Shown here: positions 1 to 6,637 of the stretch, piece after piece
Layout of the letters: the number at the start of each line of letters is the position of its first letter
Numbering within the stretch: position 1 is the first letter of the stretch
NCBI GenBank assembly: GCA_023269455.1
Contig: JAHFTG010000117.1
Coordinates: 1 to 6,637, forward strand
Direction: 5' to 3'
Source of the DNA: Opitutaceae bacterium
GTDB lineage: Bacteria; Verrucomicrobiota; Verrucomicrobiia; Opitutales; Opitutaceae
DNA length: 6,637 bases
Notes under the pieces: generated by a model
What the model was told of the DNA's origin: nothing
Database searches by the model: none
Seen by the model: only the letters and a program-made list of their open reading frames with translations
Translations under genes and position numbers: made by a program

Positions 1-1940
<1,940 letters not shown>

Positions 1941-1972
1941 GCCGTCTTCGTCTTCTGATCGCGTTACCATCG

Positions 1973-2007
1973 AACGCCCCGCAGCCCGCAAGGCTGCGGG
2001 GCGTTTT
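1973..2007 (+). terminator. Intrinsic (rho-independent) terminator of clpC
   Basis: A perfect 14-bp stem (1973-1986 pairs with 1992-2005) with a 5-nt loop CGCAA (1987-1991) runs into TTTT at 2004-2007. It begins 33 nt after the clpC stop codon. The stem is very GC-rich. In the opposite direction the stem is followed by only two T residues, so it should act mainly on the clpC transcript. It could still stop read-through from the convergent araFGHD operon less efficiently. Confidence 0.9.
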
Positions 2008-2018
2008 GCTTGGGACGT

Positions 2019-2046
2019 TTGATACAGGGCTTGGGATATTTACGAT
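2019..2046 (+). promoter_or_regulatory. Weak sigma70-like promoter candidate
   Basis: TTGATA (2019-2024, 5 of 6 to the -35 consensus) is followed after 16 nt by TACGAT (2041-2046, 4 of 6 to the -10 consensus), in a locally AT-richer patch just after the clpC terminator. It would start a + strand transcript near 2053, reaching the hairpin and T-run at 2167-2190. Such matches occur by chance, and sigma-factor preferences in this organism are unknown. Confidence 0.2.
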
Positions 2047-2166
2047 AAACCTATGGCCGCAGTGGATCAACCAGCCAAGAGTATCGCGAGAAGGGACGGA
2101 TGGCGGGGAAGAGACGATGGCGGCTAGCGACAGGACGAGTGCAGAGGGATGGCGCCGTTGGGATGG

Positions 2167-2190
2167 AATTCATGCGAAGGCATGAATTTT
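2167..2190 (+). terminator. Perfect 9-bp hairpin followed by TTTT; possible terminator or regulatory inverted repeat
   Basis: AATTCATGC (2167-2175) pairs perfectly with GCATGAATT (2180-2188) around the loop GAAG (2176-2179). A G-U pair can extend the stem by one at 2166/2189. The right arm runs into TTTT (2187-2190). It has the form of a small intrinsic terminator on the + strand, but clpC already has a much stronger terminator upstream. It may instead end a short independent transcript, be one copy of a dispersed genomic repeat, or be a binding site for a dimeric protein. The inverted repeat itself is certain; its role is not. Confidence 0.35.
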
Positions 2191-2312
2191 GAGGCCGATG
2201 GCTGCGGGGTGGGGCAATCAACATGGTCCGCTCATCTCCTGCGACGACCAGCCGAGGCTCTCACAGTCAGACTTTGGTGCGCCTGCGTGCTTTTCTCTGG
2301 GCTCATCCGGTC

Positions 2313-2328
2313 AGGCCGTCTCCGGCCT
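2313..2328 (-). terminator. Small hairpin just past the araD stop codon, weak terminator candidate
   Basis: AGGCCG (2313-2318) pairs with CGGCCT (2323-2328) around a 4-nt loop, starting 4 nt beyond the araD stop codon (2335-2333). On the - strand it is not followed by a T-run, so it is a poor intrinsic terminator. The position fits a 3'-end stabilising hairpin or the end of the araFGHD message. Rho-dependent ending, or use of the clpC terminator stem further on, is equally possible. Confidence 0.3.
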
Positions 2329-2332
2329 ATAC

Positions 2333-3052
2333 TTATGAGATGGATTTCCCGGAATCCGGTTGGCCGTAGTAGGCACCCGGGCCGTGTTTGCGCTTGAAGT
2401 GCTTGTTGAGGAGTTCGGCTTCGATGGTTGGGAGCTTCGGCTCAAGTTGAAGCGACATCAGCGCCATGTGGGCAATGCACTCGGTGGCGACGGCGACTTC
2501 GACGGCTTTGGCGACGTTCTTGCCCCATGTAAACGGCGCATGGCGATTGACGAGCACGGCCGGATAATCGCTGGGATCGAAGGCGCGCTGGGTGAACAGT
2601 TCGACGATGACGTTGCCGGTTTCCCACTCGTAGGCGCCGCCGCCGATTTCGGCGGGAGTCATCTTGCGGGTCACGGGGACATTGCCGGCGAAGTAGTCGG
2701 CGTGCGTGGTGCCAAAGATCGGGATCTCGCGGCCGGCCTGCGCGAACGCGGTGGCATGCGACGAATGGGTGTGGACCACGCCGCCGATTTCGGGAAACGC
2801 GAGGAAGAGGCGGCGGTGCGTGGGCGTGTCGGAGGACGGACGCAGCGAGCCCTCGACCTGTTTGCCTTCGAGGTCGATGAGAACCATGTCGGCCGGCTTG
2901 AGGTCAACGTAGGCGACACCGGAGGGCTTGATCGCGAAGATTCCCTTGGCGCGGTCGATGGCGGAGGCGTTGCCGAACGTGAGGTTGATCAGGCCGTGCT
3001 TGGGCAGGGCGAGGTTGGCCTCGTAGGCTTCTTGTTTGAGCGATTCTAGCAT
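2333..3052 (-). CDS. araD: L-ribulose-5-phosphate 4-epimerase AraD
   Basis: Class II aldolase-family epimerase that converts L-ribulose 5-phosphate to D-xylulose 5-phosphate, the last step of bacterial L-arabinose breakdown before the pentose phosphate pathway; cytoplasmic and zinc-dependent. At 239 aa it is close to the 231 aa of E. coli AraD and colinear with it from the first residue (MLESLK against MLEDLK). The zinc ligands known in the family are present as H94, H96 (HTHS) and H171. Asp75 in the SSDTPTH stretch, Asp119 in THADY and Tyr229 in the AYYGQ end also match the E. coli active-site residues. After that Tyr there is a short extra tail of about eight residues. The ATG is preceded by a pyrimidine-rich stretch with no Shine-Dalgarno sequence. 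It starts 24 nt after the araH stop as last gene of the operon. L-fuculose-phosphate aldolase and related sugar-phosphate epimerases share this fold, but the motif match and the arabinose transporter context favour AraD. Confidence 0.95.
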   Translation of the reverse strand: MLESLKQEAYEANLALPKHGLINLTFGNASAIDRAKGIFAIKPSGVAYVDLKPADMVLIDLEGKQVEGSLRPSSDTPTHRRLFLAFPEIGGVVHTHSSHATAFAQAGREIPIFGTTHADYFAGNVPVTRKMTPAEIGGGAYEWETGNVIVELFTQRAFDPSDYPAVLVNRHAPFTWGKNVAKAVEVAVATECIAHMALMSLQLEPKLPTIEAELLNKHFKRKHGPGAYYGQPDSGKSIS

Positions 3053-3076
3053 GGTGAGGAAAAGGGGAAAGAATGG

Positions 3077-4048
3077 TTAACGGCGGCTCTTGAAACGGTC
3101 GAGCATGACGGCGCCGAGCAGGATGAGGCCGCGGGCGACGTATTGGTAGAAGGGCGGGATGTTCAGGAGATTCATGGCGTTTTGGACGAGGCCCATGATG
3201 AGCACGCCGGCCACGACCGCGCCGATGCGGGCCACACCGCCGCTCAGGGACACGCCGCCGAGCACGCACGCGGAGATCACTTCGAGCTCAAGCCCGAGCG
3301 AGGTGTTGGGCTGTCCGCTGGTCATGCGGGCCGACAGCACGAGTCCGGCGAAGGCGGCCACCAGTCCCTGGAGGGTAAAGATCAGGATCTTGATGCGCAC
3401 GACGGGCACACCGGCGAGGTGGGCGGCCTCTTTATTGCCGCCGATCGCGAGGGCGTTGCGGCCGAAGATCGTGAGGTTGAGCAGCACGCCGAAGATCACG
3501 AAGCACGCGATGGTCAGCCAGACGGGCAACGGCACGCCGAGCCAGGCGGTGTTGCCGAAATCAAAAAAACCGGCGGTGCGGATTCCGACCGCGCGGCCGT
3601 CGGAGGCGATGAAGCCGAGGCCGCGAACAATCTGCATCGACGCGAGCGTGGTGATAAGGGCGTTGACGCCGAGGCGCGCCACAAAGACGCCGTTGAGAAG
3701 ACCGATCATGGAGCCCGCCGCGAGCGCGGCCGCGACCCCCAGGGCGACGCTGCCGGTGGTGTTCATCACTGTGGCGCCGAGCACGCCCGCGAAGGCCACC
3801 ACGGAGCCGACCGAGAGGTCGAAGTCGCCCGCCGCGAGGCAGAACATCATCGTGCAGGAAATCATGCCGATGGTGGAAACCGAGAGGGCGAGGCCGCGCA
3901 GATTTGCCACCGACAGGAAGTTGTCGACGAAGAGCGAACAGGTGAGGAAGAGCGCGGCGAGCACTAGCAACATGCCGGCGGAATCCCAGAGACGCGTGAA
4001 GCGGGAGGATTGAATAGAAGAGGCGGCGAGGGAGGTAGGAGAACTCAT
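3077..4048 (-). CDS. araH: L-arabinose ABC transporter permease AraH
   Basis: Integral inner-membrane subunit that forms the channel of the L-arabinose importer; two copies normally pair with the tandem ATPase AraG and receive sugar from AraF. At 323 aa it matches the E. coli AraH length (about 328) along its whole span, including the conserved N-terminal pattern RLWDSAGM (19-26). It is highly hydrophobic, with some 8-10 likely membrane segments, the first at about 25-45. Family landmarks are GDFDLSV (74-80), the cytoplasmic loop FGRNALAIGGN followed by KEAAHLAGVPV (from 195), RMTSGQP, CVLGGVSLSGG, and NAMNLLNIPPF near the end. The specific match to AraH rather than RbsC or XylH rests on these AraH-like stretches and on the neighbours. 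The start lies 20 nt after the araG stop, which suggests translation coupled to araG; no Shine-Dalgarno sequence is visible before it. No truncation or frameshift is seen. Confidence 0.95.
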   Translation of the reverse strand: MSSPTSLAASSIQSSRFTRLWDSAGMLLVLAALFLTCSLFVDNFLSVANLRGLALSVSTIGMISCTMMFCLAAGDFDLSVGSVVAFAGVLGATVMNTTGSVALGVAAALAAGSMIGLLNGVFVARLGVNALITTLASMQIVRGLGFIASDGRAVGIRTAGFFDFGNTAWLGVPLPVWLTIACFVIFGVLLNLTIFGRNALAIGGNKEAAHLAGVPVVRIKILIFTLQGLVAAFAGLVLSARMTSGQPNTSLGLELEVISACVLGGVSLSGGVARIGAVVAGVLIMGLVQNAMNLLNIPPFYQYVARGLILLGAVMLDRFKSRR

Positions 4049-4068
4049 GAGCGGGCTGGCATTGAAAA

Positions 4069-5598
4069 TCAGGTAATGGAACCAGAAGGCAGCGCGGCGT
4101 GCAGCACCGCTTCAGGAGTGGCGGCCTCGCGGGTGAATTCGGCGGCGATCAATCCTTCGCGCATTACAAAGACGCGGTCGGAGATGCCGAGAATCTCGGG
4201 TAGTTCGCTGGAAACGACCACGACGCTGACGCCGGAAGCGGCGAGGTCGTGGATCAGGGCGTAGATCTCGCTCTTGGCGCCGATGTCGATGCCGCGCGTC
4301 GGCTCGTCGAGCACGATCACGCGGACGCGTTCGGAGAGCCAGCGGGCGAGGATTGCCTTCTGCTGGTTGCCACCGGAGAGCAGACCGATGAGCGTCGAGG
4401 GGGACGCGGTGCGAACGCCCAGGCGGCTGATTTGTTCGGCGGCGTTGCGTTTTTCCCAGGCGAGGTCGAGGAACAGGCCGGCCCCCACCAGGTGTGAGCG
4501 ACGGGCGCTGAGATTGATGTTTTCCGCCACGGAACGGATGGCGACGATGCCTTCTTTTTTGCGGTCCTCGGGACAGAACACGAGGCCGGCGCGGATGGCG
4601 GCGCGGGGGGAGTTGCCAGGGAGCTTCTCGCCTTGGACGAGGACTTCGCCGGCCTCGGGATCGACCGCGCCGCAGATGAGGCGCATGAGCTCGCTGCGGC
4701 CCGCGCCGACGAGTCCGAAGAACCCGAGAATCTCGCCCCGGGCGACCTGGAAGGAGACCGGCTTGCGCAGGCCCGGGCCGGCGATGCCGCGCACCTCCAA
4801 GCCCTCCGGGGCATGGGGACGGGGGCGGTAGTTGTAGACGTTGGTGAGTTCGCGACCGACCATGCTCTTCACGAGCGCGTCGCGGGTGACTGCGGCGAGG
4901 GAATCGTGGGTGACGACATGGCGTCCGTCGCGCAGCACGGTGGCGGCGTCGCAGATCTCGTAGACCTCGTCCATGCGGTGGGTCACGTAGAGGATGGCGT
5001 GACCGCGAGACTTGAGATCGCGAATGATGGCGAAGAGGCGGTCGGTTTCCTTGGCAGAGAGACTGCTGGTGGGTTCGTCAAAGGCCACGACTCGCGCGCC
5101 GCGGCCGAGCGCCTTGGCGATCTCGACCATCTGGCGCTGGGCCAGGGACAGGCGGCCGAGCCGGGTGTCGGGCGAGATGTCTTCGCCGACGAGCGCGAGC
5201 AGGCGGGCCGCTTCTGCGCGCAGGGCGGCGCGGTTGAGGAAACCCCCGCGTTGCGGGTAGCGGCCGATCAGGAGGTTTTCCGCGACCGTCATGTCCGGCA
5301 CGAGGTGAAGCTCTTGATAGATGACGGCCACGCCGGCCTCGATGGCTTCGGCGGTGGAGGCAAACACCCGCTCGGCACCGCCCAGGCGGACCGCGCCGGA
5401 AGTCGGCTGGTAGGCGCCGCTGAGGATTTTAAGCAGGGTGGATTTGCCGGCGCCATTCTCGCCCATGAGCGCATGGACACTGCCGCCCCGCACGGCAAAG
5501 GAGACCCCGTCGAGCGCACGAACGCCCGGGAACTCCTTCTTAAGTCCGACGAAATCGAGGGCCATCACGTCCGGCGGCATTGCAGTGGAAACGCTCAT
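4069..5598 (-). CDS. araG: L-arabinose ABC transporter ATP-binding protein AraG (tandem ATPase domains)
   Basis: Peripheral inner-membrane ATPase with two fused nucleotide-binding domains that powers L-arabinose import through AraH. Starting at the ATG at 5598 it has 509 aa, close to the 504 of E. coli AraG. Domain 1: Walker A GENGAGKST (46-54), Q-loop YQELHLVP (Gln95), signature LSLAQ (150-154), Walker B VVAFDE (170-175) and H-loop YVTHR. Domain 2: degenerate Walker A GLVGAGRS without the Lys (295-302), FCPEDRKKEGI, intact signature LSGGNQQK (406-413), Walker B VIVLDE (427-432), and SSELPE where a His would be. Loss of the Walker A Lys and H-loop His in domain 2 is usual for sugar importers; Ala153 in the first signature, where E. 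coli AraG has Gly, is less usual. An upstream in-frame start at 5727 would overlap araF by over 100 nt and gives a non-homologous leader. The ATG at 5565 (498 aa) is an alternative. The chosen start is 23 nt past the araF stop. Confidence 0.93.
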   Translation of the reverse strand: MSVSTAMPPDVMALDFVGLKKEFPGVRALDGVSFAVRGGSVHALMGENGAGKSTLLKILSGAYQPTSGAVRLGGAERVFASTAEAIEAGVAVIYQELHLVPDMTVAENLLIGRYPQRGGFLNRAALRAEAARLLALVGEDISPDTRLGRLSLAQRQMVEIAKALGRGARVVAFDEPTSSLSAKETDRLFAIIRDLKSRGHAILYVTHRMDEVYEICDAATVLRDGRHVVTHDSLAAVTRDALVKSMVGRELTNVYNYRPRPHAPEGLEVRGIAGPGLRKPVSFQVARGEILGFFGLVGAGRSELMRLICGAVDPEAGEVLVQGEKLPGNSPRAAIRAGLVFCPEDRKKEGIVAIRSVAENINLSARRSHLVGAGLFLDLAWEKRNAAEQISRLGVRTASPSTLIGLLSGGNQQKAILARWLSERVRVIVLDEPTRGIDIGAKSEIYALIHDLAASGVSVVVVSSELPEILGISDRVFVMREGLIAAEFTREAATPEAVLHAALPSGSIT

Positions 5599-5621
5599 GG
5601 ATCGAAACGTGCGGCAGGAAC

Positions 5622-6629
5622 TCAGAGGGCTCCGTCGGCCTTGAGCACTTCCTGGAAGTTTTCGCGGGTGATGAGACGTCCGTCGGTGACGGTTTCCGCC
5701 GCCGGCTGTTTGCCATCCTTGACCCACAGGTAGAGCATCTCGGAGGTGACGGAACCCTCAGTGGTGGCAGAGACGTAAATGGAGCCGTAAAAGCCGGTGG
5801 GGGCGGGCTTGCGCAGTTCGTCGAGGCAGTCGGTGCCGTTGATGCCAACGCCGATGACGTGGTCGGCGCCAAAGCCGGAGCCTTCGGCGGCGCGCACGGC
5901 GCCCAGCACGGCGTTGTCATTCATGCCGGCGATGAGCCAGTTTTTCACGCCGGTCTTACGGGAAAGCAGGGCGTTGGCGGCGTCGAAGCTGCCGGGGATG
6001 TCCGTGGTTTTTTGCGGCGTCTTGTAGATGTGGTCGGCAGGGAAACCGGCGGCCTTCAAAGCGGCGATGGCGCCGTCGGTGCGGGAGCGCGCGGTGTCGA
6101 GTTCCTCGAAGGTGACGATGCAGGCGCCGGTCTCGGCGGGATTCCAGCCTCGGCGCGCCATCTCGGCGGCCAGGGTGCGGCCGGATAATTCGCCGATCTT
6201 TGTGGCGGACATGCCGAGATAGGGCACGTCGGTCAGGAAATGGCCGTCGGCGTCGATGAAGCGGTCGTCCACCGTGATGAGCTTGAGGCCGTTGATCTTG
6301 GCCTTGGCGATAATGGCCGGCCCGAGGCGCACGTCCGGCGTGCAAATAACAAAGCCCTTCGCACCGTTGGCGGCGAGACTGTCGATCGCGGCGAGGGTTT
6401 TCTCACCGTCGGTCACGCCGATCTTGATGACCTCGAACCCATGCTCGGCCGCGGCGCGGTCACTGCCCTTCCACTCGTTTTGAAACCAAGGTTCCTCGGG
6501 CTGTTTCACGAGAAACCCGATTTTAATTTTTTGCGGGGCGGCTGGGTCGGAGGGTTTTTTGCTGCAAGCGGTGAATCCGAGGGCGAGGGCGCAAATAAGA
6601 ACGGTGGCCGCAAGATGGAGGGGTTTCAT
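5622..6629 (-). CDS. araF: L-arabinose-binding protein AraF, predicted lipoprotein
   Basis: High-affinity substrate-binding protein of the L-arabinose ABC importer, acting outside the inner membrane. It has 335 aa and is colinear with E. coli AraF, sharing for example GFLVKQPEEPWF and GFEVIKI. All nine sugar-contacting residues known from the E. coli structure are kept (precursor numbering): K42, E46, W48, D121, D122, M140, R183, N237 and N264, a uniform offset of 32 from mature E. coli numbering. This makes arabinose-type specificity (L-arabinose, perhaps D-galactose) much more likely than ribose or xylose. The N-terminus has K2, a hydrophobic core (about 6-19) and FTAC ending at C22, followed by SKK and a Pro-rich linker. 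This resembles a lipoprotein signal with an atypical -3 residue, unlike the soluble E. coli protein. It is the first operon gene seen; only 8 nt lie upstream (ending TCACC before the ATG), so its promoter is outside the window. Confidence 0.95.
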   Translation of the reverse strand: MKPLHLAATVLICALALGFTACSKKPSDPAAPQKIKIGFLVKQPEEPWFQNEWKGSDRAAAEHGFEVIKIGVTDGEKTLAAIDSLAANGAKGFVICTPDVRLGPAIIAKAKINGLKLITVDDRFIDADGHFLTDVPYLGMSATKIGELSGRTLAAEMARRGWNPAETGACIVTFEELDTARSRTDGAIAALKAAGFPADHIYKTPQKTTDIPGSFDAANALLSRKTGVKNWLIAGMNDNAVLGAVRAAEGSGFGADHVIGVGINGTDCLDELRKPAPTGFYGSIYVSATTEGSVTSEMLYLWVKDGKQPAAETVTDGRLITRENFQEVLKADGAL

Positions 6630-6637
6630 GGTGAGTC

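Larger units (their letters stand above)
2008..2332. other. Convergent intergenic region, no supported protein gene
   Basis: About 325 nt between the clpC terminator and the end of araD. The stretch is somewhat purine-rich on the + strand in its middle, with several GATGG words at irregular spacing (about 2099, 2116, 2148, 2162 and 2197). It holds a perfect hairpin (2167-2188), a weak promoter-like pair (2019-2046) and a small hairpin beside the araD stop (2313-2328). No tRNA-like fold, insertion-sequence end or CRISPR repeat was recognised. The only ORF of any length here (from 2149) runs antisense into the end of araD and has no recognisable protein character. Confidence 0.6.

Noticed and set aside
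2099..2201. Recurrent GATGG words as a possible direct-repeat array or regulator iterons
   Set aside because: The spacings (17, 32, 14 and 35) are irregular and the flanking bases differ, so this is more easily explained by local purine-rich composition.
2149..2397. + strand ORF of 82 codons in the intergenic region
   Set aside because: It runs into the 3' end of araD on the opposite strand, contains the hairpin at 2167-2188, has no ribosome binding site and shows no recognisable protein pattern.
3143..4013. Two long + strand ORFs (about 274 and 284 codons) opposite araH
   Set aside because: Both are antisense to araH. One is extremely rich in H, E, D, G and A, the other in R, S, T, P and A, as expected from mirrored GC-rich hydrophobic codons. 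Neither has a recognisable domain.
5599..5727. Upstream extension of araG to the in-frame start at 5727
   Set aside because: It would overlap araF by over 100 nt, and the added 43 residues (rich in R, G, H and S) have no counterpart in AraG proteins. They are simply the araF 3' end read in another frame.
4633..5733. Long + strand ORF (366 codons) opposite araG
   Set aside because: It is fully antisense to a strongly supported gene. Its composition is that of a reverse-strand shadow in GC-rich DNA, with many D, G, A, H, V and E residues and no recognisable motif. It also runs on across the araG-araF junction.

Overview
This is a GC-rich window (roughly 60-65% G+C by eye) from a bacterial chromosome. 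It holds two convergent transcription units. The features point to a Gram-negative-type heterotroph that uses plant sugars: a ClpC-type unfoldase, a complete L-arabinose ABC importer whose binding protein looks like a lipoprotein, and start codons without Shine-Dalgarno sequences. I tentatively suggest Verrucomicrobiota, possibly an Opitutaceae-like organism. That is an impression from protein style and gene mix, not a demonstrated assignment.

Layout. Positions 1-1940 (+) hold the 3' three quarters of clpC, cut by the window edge. It is followed by a strong intrinsic terminator (1973-2007). Positions 2008-2332 contain no convincing protein gene. They hold a perfect 9-bp hairpin followed by T residues, a weak promoter-like pair, and a short hairpin just past the araD stop. 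Positions 2333-6629 (-) hold a compact operon read right to left: araF (arabinose-binding protein), araG (tandem-domain ATPase), araH (permease) and araD (L-ribulose-5-phosphate 4-epimerase). The gaps between these genes are only 20-24 nt.

How the genes work together. AraF captures L-arabinose outside the inner membrane and delivers it to the AraH channel, and AraG powers uptake. Inside the cell, L-arabinose would be isomerised and phosphorylated by AraA and AraB or equivalents, which are not in the window. AraD then converts L-ribulose 5-phosphate to D-xylulose 5-phosphate, which enters the pentose phosphate pathway. The operon ends at araD, because clpC converges on it from the other side, so any linked araA, araB or regulator would lie beyond the right edge. 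ClpC is an unrelated protein-quality-control gene.

I found no clearly novel system. The points most worth a second look are: an Ala replacing the signature Gly in the first ATPase domain of AraG, paired with a degenerate second Walker A; the predicted lipidation of AraF; the absence of Shine-Dalgarno sequences and the pyrimidine-rich start regions across the operon; and the possible small transcript in the convergent intergenic region.
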